Below are positions 17,101 through 23,084 of a stretch of 50,449 nucleotides of DNA, in pieces. The stretch covers positions 1-50,449 of the forward strand of contig JAKFUG010000041.1 in assembly GCA_021732785.1 (NCBI GenBank), in the 5' to 3' direction. Source of the DNA: Planctomycetaceae bacterium. GTDB lineage: Bacteria > Planctomycetota > Planctomycetia > Planctomycetales > Planctomycetaceae. Below the pieces are notes generated by a model that searched no databases, was not told the origin of the DNA, and saw nothing but the letters and a program-made list of their open reading frames with translations. The position numbers were made by a program, and so were the translations under genes. The stretch's first letter is position 1, and each line of letters opens with the position of its first letter.

Positions 17101-18850
17101 CCTCGATCGTGTCGGCCGGTTGGTGGAAGCGAACCGGTTGCAGATGGATGCCACGCTCGAACTGTCGGCGACCTATCCGCAACTCGCTGCGGTGGACATG
17201 GGACCGCAACCAACCACATGGACGAAGCATCAATATGTCGTCGACTGGCGAACGATGAAGTTCCCGGAAGAAGCCCGTGTTTATCACGGCTACCCGTTCC
17301 AGGCTCTCACCGATTACGCCCTTGTCGATGGTGGGTTGTGGGCGCACATCGTTGTGCCGAAGCCGGAAGTCATCGCCGGAAAACGTCCCGCAGCCGGATG
17401 GTTGTTGCCGTCGTCTGCGATTGACGCCGGTCTGCTCGCGTCCGATTTGTATGTGTGGAACACCTACAAGATTTCCGACCTGCCATACTCGTTCGACCGC
17501 ATCCAGTTTGCCCGGGCGTTCGTGCCGGGGGAAACGTTGACGATGCGGATGTGGGTGAAAGAACGCCAGGGCCGCAAGATTCGGGCGGACTTCGTGTATG
17601 TCGATGCCAGCGGCAAAGTGGTAATGCAAGTCGATGGTTACGAGATGGTCGAAACGCGGGCGGTGACAACGCCGGCTGCGGAATCGGCTCCGGCTCCAGT
17701 GGCAGCCGCTCCGGTCGCAAAGCCGGTTGTGGCGACGGCACCCGTTATCGCTCCGGCGGCTGTCGGACCGGCTCCCGCACCAGCCCCGAGCCCGCTGAAA
17801 TCGACCGCGGCCCGGATCATCCCGCAAGCCTCCGCACCGGCTCCCGCGCCGTTGCCGGTTGGTTATGTCAACGGCTCGGGTCACAAGCCCGCTGCGATTT
17901 CGGCTCCGGTTTCCACGACGACACCCCTCGTGAAAGCCAGCGATGTCGCCGAGTTACCGCTGGTCGAATCGGCGAAGTGGTCATCCGCAACGGAACTGGT
18001 TGCCGAACTGACGTTCGATCCCACGAATGATCTGTTCCTGCAACAGCACACGTTCGGTGGCAAGCCGTTGTTGCCCGCGGTGATTGGATTGGAGTCGATG
18101 ATCCAGTCGGCGTGGCTTACGCAACCGACACGAGTGTTCGACTCGGTCCGCGACTTCCAGATCATCGCGCCGCTGAAGTTCCGGGATGCAACCCCCGCAA
18201 CCGTTAAAGTCGTGGCGCAGGTCGAAGGCGATGCGGTGAAGTGCCGGTTGATGAGCATCTCCAGCAAAGAAGTGGTCTACCAATCGGTGACGGTGATGTT
18301 CGCTGATCAAGCGGAACCGGTGCTGGCTCCGTCGCTGGAATCGCCGCCGTTCCCGTACTCGCCGATGAACTACGCCGAAGGGAAGCAGGCCCAACTGCTG
18401 CACGGCCCGCTGTTCCGCTGCCTCAAAGGTCTCTGCCTGCAACGCGATGGCGGCTGGGGCAAAGTGACGGCGGCCGCGGCGGACAATCTCGCCGGCAATC
18501 GGAAGGGTTCCCGCTGGTTCCTGCCGACGGCGACGCTCGACTCCTGTCTGGTGGCCACGGGGGTGGATTTGTTCATTCTGATGACGAAACGGACCGAGAT
18601 TCCGCACCGCATGGAAGAGATTCGAGTTGTCCGGTTGCCCAAGGCCGGGGAGGCGTGTGTCGTCCGGTTGAACTACCGCGGTCATAACGACCGACATACG
18701 ACGTACGATTTGATTCTCTACGGTGCCAATAAAGAGGTGCTGCTGACGGTCAAGAACTACCAGGGCATTCGGACATCGAAGGACGCGGATTCGTCGCTGT
18801 GGAGCGGAGAAGCCGCCGAGGGCCGGTTGATCGACGCCCAGCAGAACTAG
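8105..18850 (+). CDS. Pfa/Hgl-like type I polyketide/lipid megasynthase with internal C45 Ntn-hydrolase
   Basis: The 3581-residue multidomain enzyme is most like iterative secondary-lipid synthases. Domains in order: KS1 about 8-460, with the full triad Cys217 (DAACASSL), His349 (ECHATST) and His389 (ANIGHTLES). KS2 runs about 499-930 and has Asp706 where Cys is expected (DAGDTSS) and no first His, so it is a chain-length-factor-like partner. AT is about 1067-1375 (FPGQGSQ; Ser1160 in AHSYGEF; His1264). Four ACPs have phosphopantetheine serines Ser1512, 1632, 1751 and 1870 (LGIDSIKKAQL). A C45 penicillin-acyltransferase-like domain covers about 1968-2325 (YEMGQQHG; Gly2063-Cys2064-Thr2065; TTNHC). 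A pseudo-KR is at 2380-2590 and KR at 2597-2860 (TGGARGVTA; Tyr2786). DH1 has His2927/Asp3107, an Ala/Pro linker follows at about 3190-3250, and DH2 has His3315/Asp3479. No ER or TE is seen. AGAAGG precedes the ATG. Confidence 0.93.
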   Translation: MTSLMPHEMPIAVVGLGCRLPGADDLSAYWKLISEGRSGIVEFPPDRLDQSLYYHPEKGTFGRTYSKIGGVVPERPLNPAICALPPALEKNTDSAHLIMCEVAAMACRHAGYDPFNLATRNTGVYIGHSGGSTLSGEIAFNTYSEQVAEYLREHKTFAKLPVEQQTQIIRGVVGRIRAEKAHRNPDGGPEIGAHMVSAVIAQAFGLSGPALATDAACASSLIAMAMGVHALRNGQIDMAIVGGASCSKWYALVIFSIAQSISGTGSRPFDANADGLISSDGYAAVVLKTLPKALADGDDIKAVIRGIGVSSDGRGKSLWAPRKEGQVLAVQRAYPKNVDPAKLQYLECHATSTQVGDATELAALTMALKDRLPAGMKLPIGSVKANIGHTLESAGIAGFVKAVLCMQNKTIPGQINLQTPNPEVAWKDIPFFVPQKATPWPEPKPGEARRTAVNAFGIGGLNVHVVMDDRPTESLKTQVNVVGNPTGAVIREKNNPNDRAIAIIGMGAVLPGALTIDAFWDLLVSGRDPKTTVPATRWNPAIYHDPNSKGPWRTRNATGGFVTDFVYDWKKHKVPPKQIANANPLQFMLLDAADQALRDSGYDKKAFDHQKAAVIVGSVFGGDFACEMQMGLRIPEFQRYLRNEMLSRGIPAGDIDQVVADYEQLLLKHMPALMDETGSFTASTLASRMTKTFDMMGGAFSIDAGDTSSMAAISAGIGMLLDQSVDMVLCAAGQRSMDINVYEGFVMKDGQAAGTSKPSFSQSMDGVVPGEGSAVVLLKRLSDAQRDGDRIRGVIRGVGVALDVNQYPRAYRESADRALELGRAVPNHIGMVEVASIGQPVIDRQEATVLGELLADDARNAPAVLTSSISQIGHTLGLSGMVSMIKSVLELEHGQIPRTPGMDNPLPQVTSHADTLKVAQEPQSLFATLPAGKTLAAITNSGPNGAVYTMLLEGGQNLPTAPQRAPKVPAVVAGPTEWKTVRLGAASREALRAEVAKWQANPAPLFETGGIDHFNGRDAVRLAIVADNTQSLTKKLQLASEQLVQKNPNGLLEQQGVYFRESSATKPKVAFLFPGQGSQYTGMLRDLVNESKAAREIVNELDAILVQHKAPRFADLAWMPNEQLGQDVFLTQLSMLIADTLVARLLMSEGLRPDVISAHSYGEFPALVAAGAMTFGDAIEITRDRTNAVESRESTRGSLMSTTAPLDVVERLLTHMPGAAYLASHNAPDQTVVGGTSDAIHGVKRLLESEGFATRLLAVPRPYHTPLLNDAKPAFAAALSRSAIQAPHVKFLSSVSLDYVTCAEGVRKNLVEQLTTPVRYVQLIQRLAAEGVSLFLEVGPHQVLTRLNQRILKDRPVSLISTDLPKHTGREALERLHGLLETAGLWPIAPTAPSTTSVAQPGLVMFFDATAGRRQQRGGSAPVRRVIATVPAVREEVEAVGSSFGMSRAAATQATTVAVLEQPKVVVQEVVTTIDRAAVQQFMINFIVDQTGYPADMVEMEADLEADLGIDSIKKAQLIGELAENFEMKHLADSLQDLSLDDFRTLSSLLDFVTKAPAGNATIVEAEVSAKREAESVAVVEQTEAVVNELVTTIDRAAVQQFMINFIVDQTGYPADMVEMEADLEADLGIDSIKKAQLIGELAENFEMKHLADSLQDLSLDDFRTLSSLLDFVTKAPAGNATIVEAEVSAKREAEAVIVVEQTEAVIEIVTTIDRGAVQQFMINFIVDQTGYPADMVEMEADLEADLGIDSIKKAQLIGELAENFEMKHLADSLQDLSLDDFRTLSSLLDFVTKAPAGNATIIDAEVSANREAESVAVVEQTEAVIEIVTTIDRAAVQQFMINFIVDQTGYPADMVEMEADLEADLGIDSIKKAQLIGELAENFEMKHLADSLQDLSLDDFRTLSSLLDFVTKAPAGNATIVEAEVSAKREAESVIVVEQPQPVVEPVRIEAVPQTIAADHTTVTKLPDAFSVVPIAGTPYEMGQQHGRHQSAEIKAIMSRYAAMLGPRLQNIPELDEALAKPTMYFGEQELEELHGIADGAMLPVPAVIAHNLGMYPDYVPGCTQFAYTRQRNPQHGLVHAVNEDSPLSLTLPDCLARIVQVRRPVGGIPHVTFSVAGQTGGLNGINAAGIAVSSTLLLDRPRRPSTAVGKVHPVVVKRLLEHSETIEDALAILRSLDRAGAWSLCISHHPTDRLCYVEYDGGTLQVQDGPKSVLTTNHCLLQAPIADIPEHSRHRLNRLNQLVGEGVGPVTVEMAQQALRDRFDLGRGRLTPHATMNTIRRVDNQISIVMMPERGELFVTPGPRSGKLVDEYFRLDLKELLSHDEPVDETAAPVRLTSSPAPATAKPTRPVQLHSLAGLPEESQRVVQRHVLRMEEAPLPEGTTTKPTWNGAAAILGSNKFAEALKTRLEAEGLKVHALPNTGDVDASVAAMNAAWAQGPVMHLFVATARDDASAIASVDGWEERRKVGAMVPFFVCQRWTGLVQEAKALKSATLVGVTALGGDFGFCGRVHGSEGGGITGLFKGIRREMPDLLVKVIDAPFEEAPATLIDAVFKELAAKQGPLEVGWVRGQRSIVKAVPQPASTQRQGSKTPHGNWIVTGGARGVTAVVARELGRRFGLTMHLLGSSTQPTIDPSWRNLTEEGMKTLKRSVMDQARAAGKNPANTWKDTERAIEIDRTLQAFRADGITVHYHACDVADRTKLGATLDAIRNLSGPIHGIIHGAGLEAACKFEKKKRELVEATIKVKIDAGLAMLELTQLDPLEWFVGFGSTSGRFGGMGQADYSMAQDMLCKMCDWMRVRRPEVSAVGMHWPPWADVGMAARPESKIALQSSNLAFMPPLEGAAHVIDEMLTDALEGEVLYLDKPDMIDTDGTMPDASTKAEYLRRNPLVKALPIIETIHGLTTTSVIGKAVFDPAVEPFLLEHRYQGVPILPAVVGLESMAETATLLAADNRSVVGVRNMTVHQGFRFHLPKSQRGRVIAKHDNGAIACRLEADFLDRVGRLVEANRLQMDATLELSATYPQLAAVDMGPQPTTWTKHQYVVDWRTMKFPEEARVYHGYPFQALTDYALVDGGLWAHIVVPKPEVIAGKRPAAGWLLPSSAIDAGLLASDLYVWNTYKISDLPYSFDRIQFARAFVPGETLTMRMWVKERQGRKIRADFVYVDASGKVVMQVDGYEMVETRAVTTPAAESAPAPVAAAPVAKPVVATAPVIAPAAVGPAPAPAPSPLKSTAARIIPQASAPAPAPLPVGYVNGSGHKPAAISAPVSTTTPLVKASDVAELPLVESAKWSSATELVAELTFDPTNDLFLQQHTFGGKPLLPAVIGLESMIQSAWLTQPTRVFDSVRDFQIIAPLKFRDATPATVKVVAQVEGDAVKCRLMSISSKEVVYQSVTVMFADQAEPVLAPSLESPPFPYSPMNYAEGKQAQLLHGPLFRCLKGLCLQRDGGWGKVTAAAADNLAGNRKGSRWFLPTATLDSCLVATGVDLFILMTKRTEIPHRMEEIRVVRLPKAGEACVVRLNYRGHNDRHTTYDLILYGANKEVLLTVKNYQGIRTSKDADSSLWSGEAAEGRLIDAQQN
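12521..13930 (+). repeat. Tandem array of four ACP-coding units
   Basis: Four direct repeats with periods of 360, 357 and 357 bases lie inside the megasynthase; starts are near 12521, 12881, 13238 and 13595. Each encodes an ACP domain plus a linker (APAGNATIVEAEVSAKREAE). Long runs are identical between copies, including at synonymous positions, and the few differences are mixed between copies. This suggests recent duplication or gene conversion. The repeats stay in frame, so they are functional coding sequence and not a minisatellite. Confidence 0.93.
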
Positions 18851-18877
18851 CCGACATCAAGGTGTCATTGGATGCCA

Positions 18878-18953
18878 AGAGTCGGGGCGGGGGCCCCGAC
18901 CTTTGAAGTGGTACACCATCATTCATCATAGGTCGGGCCCCCGCCCCGACTCT
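18878..18953. repeat. Long GC-rich hairpin between megasynthase and SDR
   Basis: The left arm (AGAGTCGGGGCGGGGGCCCC then GACCT, 18878-18902) pairs with a right arm ending CCCCGACTCT (18930-18953), with one bulged base. The loop of about 27 bases contains CATCATTCATCATA. It begins about 27 bases after the megasynthase stop and ends 41 bases before the SDR start. It has no U-tract, so it is not a classical terminator. It may mark the transcript end, stabilise mRNA or be a dispersed repeat. Confidence 0.8.
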
Positions 18954-18993
18954 GATCGTGATGGCGTACCGGTTGCCGAGAAGGATTGCGGAC

Positions 18994-19758
18994 ATGATTG
19001 ACCTGACAGGAAAAGTGGCGCTCGTGACGGGCGGATCGCGCGGCTTGGGCCGGGCCATCGCGCTGAAACTCGCCGAAGCCGGTGCCGACATCGTGTTGAA
19101 TTTCGTCGCTTCTCGGACAGCGGCCGACCAGACGGCGGAACATATCGCCCGGTTGGGTCGCCGCGTGGCGGAAGTCCAGGCCGATGTCTCTGAACCCGAT
19201 GACATCGCCGCGATGCTCGACTGGATCAGCGAAACGTTCGGCCGGTTGGACATCCTCGTCAGCAACGCTGCCGTCGGGAATTTCGGGTCGCTCATCGAAA
19301 CGCGGCCCGAGGAATTCGACCTGACGATGAACACCAACGTCCGCGGACTGCTCATGCTGGTGCAGAACGCGCTGCCGTTGCTCGCCGGTTCAACAAGCAA
19401 CAGCAAGGTGATTGCGTTGTCGAGCACCGGCGCGAATCTCGCGTTGCCGCATTGCGGCCTGGTGGGTGCGAGCAAAGCGGCCCTCGAATCCGCCGTGCGG
19501 CATCTCGCGCTGGAACTGGGTGACCGCGGCATCAACTTTAACGCGGTCCAAGCCGGCTGGGTCGACACCGACACGACGCGCACCGCGCCCGAGTTTGAAA
19601 GCCTGCTCTCTGCCCAGTCGTTCCGCCAGATGACCGGCGACCGCGTGCTAACCGCGGACGACATCGCCAACGCGGTGCTGTTCCTCGCGAGTCCGCTCAG
19701 CGATTTGATCCAGGGACAAACGCTCGTTGTCGATGGCGGCGCCGCAGTGCGGGTGTAA
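18994..19758 (+). CDS. SDR-family oxidoreductase, FabL-like, atypical active site
   Basis: The 254-residue Rossmann-fold protein has the NAD(P)-binding motif TGGSRGLG (residues 12-19), SNAAVG after the fourth strand and a C-terminal DGGAA. The framework resembles FabG/FabL ACP reductases (GASKAALESAVRHLALEL). In FabL and FabI the catalytic Tyr sits seven residues before the Lys. Here Cys154 (after His153) occupies that place relative to Lys161, and the classical Y-x-x-x-K position holds Val157. The usual proton donor is therefore absent, and the protein may use another residue or be non-catalytic. The start at 18994 has GAGAAGGA 8 bases upstream; a GTG at 18958 is in frame but lies in the hairpin. 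Its position suggests a tailoring or enoyl/keto reduction role for the megasynthase. Confidence 0.9.
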   Translation: MIDLTGKVALVTGGSRGLGRAIALKLAEAGADIVLNFVASRTAADQTAEHIARLGRRVAEVQADVSEPDDIAAMLDWISETFGRLDILVSNAAVGNFGSLIETRPEEFDLTMNTNVRGLLMLVQNALPLLAGSTSNSKVIALSSTGANLALPHCGLVGASKAALESAVRHLALELGDRGINFNAVQAGWVDTDTTRTAPEFESLLSAQSFRQMTGDRVLTADDIANAVLFLASPLSDLIQGQTLVVDGGAAVRV

Positions 19759-19801
19759 GCGACGGGGATAACCTTCGATCAATCGAAACCCGCACAGACA
19801 T

Positions 19802-19920
19802 GGTCCCTTCTCCCCCGTCTGCGGGGGAGAAGGTGTCCGAAGGACGGATGAGGGGGCCGTGCGTTTCAGTACGCCCCCCTCACCCTAACCCTCTCCCCCG
19901 CGGACGGGGGCGAGGGGACC
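19802..19920. repeat. 119-bp dispersed self-complementary element, copy 2
   Basis: This has the same length and the same ends (GGTCCCTTCTCCCCC to GGGGGCGAGGGGACC) as the copy at 357-475, in the same orientation. It lies in the 224-base spacer between the SDR and GH3 genes, so it interrupts the biosynthetic locus without breaking a gene. Differences are concentrated in the middle (TGTCCGAAGGACGG against TGGCCGATAGGCCGG) and keep local pairing, which is what selection on RNA or DNA hairpin structure would give. Confidence 0.85.
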
Positions 19921-19982
19921 AGAGTTTGCATCGCGTCAGTTCACACTGAAGCGCTGTAAGCATTCATGATTCCGGAACGGTC

Positions 19983-21629
19983 ATGGGTCTCATCTCCGCA
20001 ATCGCGCAGGCGTGGCTGGTGCAGCGCACCGCGCGCGATTTGGCGCGATATGGCCGCGCCATCAAACGGCCACGGGAAACACAGCAGCAGTTTCTGCTTG
20101 ATCTGATCCACCGCGAGCAGACCACCGGTTACGGCCGCGATCACCATTTCAACGAGATCCGAAGCGTCGCCGATTTTCGCCAGCGCGTGCCGATCTCGAC
20201 GTATACCGATCTCGAACCGTACATCGAGCGTGTCAAACAGGGCGATACCGGAGCGTTGTTTCACCAGCAGCGCGTGGTGATGTTCGCCCTCACCAGCGGG
20301 ACGACGCAATCCCGGAAATTCATCCCCGTCACCGAACGTGTGCTCGATCAATACCGGCGGGTCTGGTCCGCGTGGGGATTGCTGGCGTATGCCGCACATC
20401 GCAAGCTGTTTCGGCATTCCCGATTGACCATTGTCAGCGACTGGAACGAGTTCCCCACCTCGGCGGGCATTCCGTGCGGCAGCATCAGCGGCATGACGGC
20501 GCATCTGCAGAACTGGGTGGTTCGCCGGGGCTATGTGATGCCCGCCGTGTCGGGGAAACTGAAAGATGTCCGCGCGAAGTACTATCTCGCGTGGCGGCTG
20601 GGCCTGCTGCGCACCATCGGCACATGGTTATCGCCCAATCCGAGCACCTTGCTCAACCTCGCGCGGTTCGGCGAAAAATACGCGGTGTCGCTCTTGCGCG
20701 ACATCTATAACGGCACGCTGTCAGAGGAATTCGAGTGGACCGACGAAGTCCGTGCGTACATGCAACCGTTGCTCAAACCAAATCTCGAACGGGGTCGGCA
20801 ACTCGATCACCTTTATGAATCAACGGGGCGATTTCTACCCAAAGATATCTGGCCCGAACTCGGCCTCATTGGTTGCTGGACCGGTGGCAGCATGGGGACG
20901 TATCTCCGCAGCTTCCCCGAATACTTCGGCAAAGCGGCGGTGCGCGATCTGGGTTTGATTGCCAGCGAAGGCCGCATGACGTTTCCCGTCGCGGATGGCA
21001 CGCCATCCGGGGTGCTGGAAATCGTCAGCAATTACTTCGAATTCGTACCGGTGAACGAGATCGATTCCCCGCAACCGACGGTGCTCGAAGCCCATGAATT
21101 GCAGGAAGGGGGCGAGTATTTCATCCTGCTGACGAATGCCAGCGGGCTGTATCGCTACAACATTCACGACGTCGTTCGCTGCACCGGCTTTCAGGAAAAA
21201 ACTCCGCTGCTGGAGTTCCTCAACAAAGGGAGCGGCATCTGCAGCGTGACGGGAGAAAAGCTCACCGACCATCAGGTTTCGTTTGCCATGACGAAGACCC
21301 TCGCCCAGCACCGGTTGGCATTGCAATCATTCGCGCTGGCCCCGGTGTGGGACACGCCGGAGATGCCGCGTTATGCGTTGTTCGTCGAGGAAGCCGAACT
21401 GCGGGGCAAGGTCGATGCCGATCAATTCGTGAAGACCCTCGATGAGCACTTGCATGCGCTGAACATCGAATACGCCTCGAAGCGCGAGACGCAACGGCTG
21501 GGTGCTGTCCGGATCGCGTGGGTTCCTGAAGGCTTCTGGGACCGCTGGGACCAGCAGCGCCGCGAAAAAAGCGGCGGGACTGCGGAACAGTACAAGCGTC
21601 CGGTTTTGATGCAGCAACCGCCGGTTTAG
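19983..21629 (+). CDS. GH3-family acyl-acid amido synthetase
   Basis: The 548-residue protein belongs to the GH3 (auxin-responsive promoter) family of the adenylate-forming superfamily. Plant GH3 enzymes adenylate a carboxylic acid and join it to an amino acid. Visible motifs: TSGTTQSRKFIP from Thr104 (phosphate-binding loop), ASEGRM from Ala327, a YFEFVP segment and YRYNIHDVVR from Tyr390, with Asp396 as the probable ribose-binding acid. The length fits GH3. The start has GGAACGG just upstream. It is the third gene of the biosynthetic locus, so it may conjugate the megasynthase product, or a building block, to an amino acid or amine; that is inference. The substrate cannot be read from sequence. 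Confidence 0.92.
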   Translation: MGLISAIAQAWLVQRTARDLARYGRAIKRPRETQQQFLLDLIHREQTTGYGRDHHFNEIRSVADFRQRVPISTYTDLEPYIERVKQGDTGALFHQQRVVMFALTSGTTQSRKFIPVTERVLDQYRRVWSAWGLLAYAAHRKLFRHSRLTIVSDWNEFPTSAGIPCGSISGMTAHLQNWVVRRGYVMPAVSGKLKDVRAKYYLAWRLGLLRTIGTWLSPNPSTLLNLARFGEKYAVSLLRDIYNGTLSEEFEWTDEVRAYMQPLLKPNLERGRQLDHLYESTGRFLPKDIWPELGLIGCWTGGSMGTYLRSFPEYFGKAAVRDLGLIASEGRMTFPVADGTPSGVLEIVSNYFEFVPVNEIDSPQPTVLEAHELQEGGEYFILLTNASGLYRYNIHDVVRCTGFQEKTPLLEFLNKGSGICSVTGEKLTDHQVSFAMTKTLAQHRLALQSFALAPVWDTPEMPRYALFVEEAELRGKVDADQFVKTLDEHLHALNIEYASKRETQRLGAVRIAWVPEGFWDRWDQQRREKSGGTAEQYKRPVLMQQPPV

Positions 21630-21842
21630 TTCCGTCGCAAGCAGGTTCGTGCGTCACCCGACCGTCTCCACCTCGACGTGTTGCGATCGCTAAATCCATC
21701 AGTGTACGCACAACCGGATCGTCATTCCGCCGTGCCTTTCTGACCATTCGGACGAAGTTTCAGTTGCCCGACCATTCCGTCGACCATCGTTTGGAATCAG
21801 TGGCGCAGAGGGAATCGAAACGTCGGATAAGGTTCAATCACG

Positions 21843-23024
21843 ATGGCAACGTCGCTTGGGATGTCTACTAACGAACAGGCGACAATCAACAGGTCTGTGA
21901 GAAACGGTACCGTTCCGAAATACGAAATCCGCAAGCCGCGCGGAAGTTGGTGGCGACAGGCGTCGTCCCGATTTGTGAATTGGTTCGCGCACCGCTGGTA
22001 CCACCGCATCGTCCGTTGGACGGCTCCCCTCACCGCGTTCTGGCTCTCGCAGACGCCGATGATTTTCGCAACGGTCGCCACGCTGGTGCGGTTCCGTATC
22101 TTCGATCGACTCCGCACGGGGCCATTATCGTCCGCGGAACTCGCACTGCTGGTCGACGCCGATGAACAGGCCTTGTTACGCATTCTGCGTCCGGCGGCGG
22201 CACTCGCTATTCTGGATCGCCTCCCCGATGGCCGATACGCCCTGTCTGCAGTCGGCGAACAGTTCTGCAGCGACTCAGCACAACCGGTCGCGGCATGGAC
22301 AGAACTGATGGATCGAATGGTCCTCGAAACCCTGCCACAACTTCCGGAAGCGATCCGCGCCGGCGATTCGCTCGTCCATCACGTCCATGGCAAGACGTGC
22401 TGGGAACGGATGGCGGAAGTTCCCGGGACGAACGAACTGCACGATATCGCCTGTGGTCGCTGGACCGAATTGGTCGTCGACAGCGTGGCCCAAGCGTACG
22501 ATTTCTCGCAGGCAGCACTGCTGATTGATGTCGGTGGTGGCCGCGGATCGCAACTTTCGGCCATCCTCAAGGCCAACCCTCAACTCCACGGGACCGTGTA
22601 CGACCGGGATGAGACCAAAGCCGCCGCAGGAGCCATGTTCCTGAAGCAAGGCGTCAGCGGCCGGGCGTGCCACGTCACGGGGAACTTTTTTGAAGCGGTT
22701 CCTAAGGGAGCGGACCTTTATACAATCAAGCATGTCCTGCACGACTGGGACGATGTCAGCGTGGTGCGCATCCTGTCGAACATTCGGGCCGCCATGTCGC
22801 ATTCGGCCCGATTGCTCATCATTGAAGGTTCGGTCGACCACAACCTCGGTCCGATGGAATCGATTCGCGCCGTGTGGGATTTAAGCCAGTTTGCAACGAC
22901 CTGGGGGAAATCCCGCACGCTCGATGAGTTTGCGAAAATTGCCCAGCAAGCCGGGTTACGGCTGAAAACGGTCTTTCCAACGCAGACAATTGACACTCTA
23001 ATTCTGGAGTGCGTCCCGGTGTGA
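21843..23024 (+). CDS. SAM-dependent O-methyltransferase
   Basis: The 393-residue protein is of the COMT-like small-molecule O-methyltransferase family. The N-terminal part (about 80-180) is the winged-helix dimerisation domain (ATVATLVRFRIFDRL; LLRILRPAAALAIL). The SAM fold follows, with DVGGGRGSQ from Asp229 and the catalytic base His300 in KHVLHDWDD. The first about 70 residues are a basic extension with an amphipathic stretch (WFAHRWYHRIVRWTAPLTAF) that might touch membrane. An alternative start is the ATG at 21861. It lies between GH3 and the Rieske oxygenase and probably methylates a hydroxyl on the pathway product, perhaps one made by the Rieske enzyme; that coupling is inference. Confidence 0.92.
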   Translation: MATSLGMSTNEQATINRSVRNGTVPKYEIRKPRGSWWRQASSRFVNWFAHRWYHRIVRWTAPLTAFWLSQTPMIFATVATLVRFRIFDRLRTGPLSSAELALLVDADEQALLRILRPAAALAILDRLPDGRYALSAVGEQFCSDSAQPVAAWTELMDRMVLETLPQLPEAIRAGDSLVHHVHGKTCWERMAEVPGTNELHDIACGRWTELVVDSVAQAYDFSQAALLIDVGGGRGSQLSAILKANPQLHGTVYDRDETKAAAGAMFLKQGVSGRACHVTGNFFEAVPKGADLYTIKHVLHDWDDVSVVRILSNIRAAMSHSARLLIIEGSVDHNLGPMESIRAVWDLSQFATTWGKSRTLDEFAKIAQQAGLRLKTVFPTQTIDTLILECVPV

Positions 23025-23084
23025 TCGCGGTCGTCTGCGTTCCCGGGTTCGGCGCAGTGTCGGTATCCAGGGATCGGACGCCAC

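Noticed and set aside
8105-18850. Naming the megasynthase PfaA
   Set aside because: PfaA is KS-AT-ACPn-KR(-DH); this protein adds a CLF and a C45 domain and two DHs, and no PfaB, C or D genes are present.
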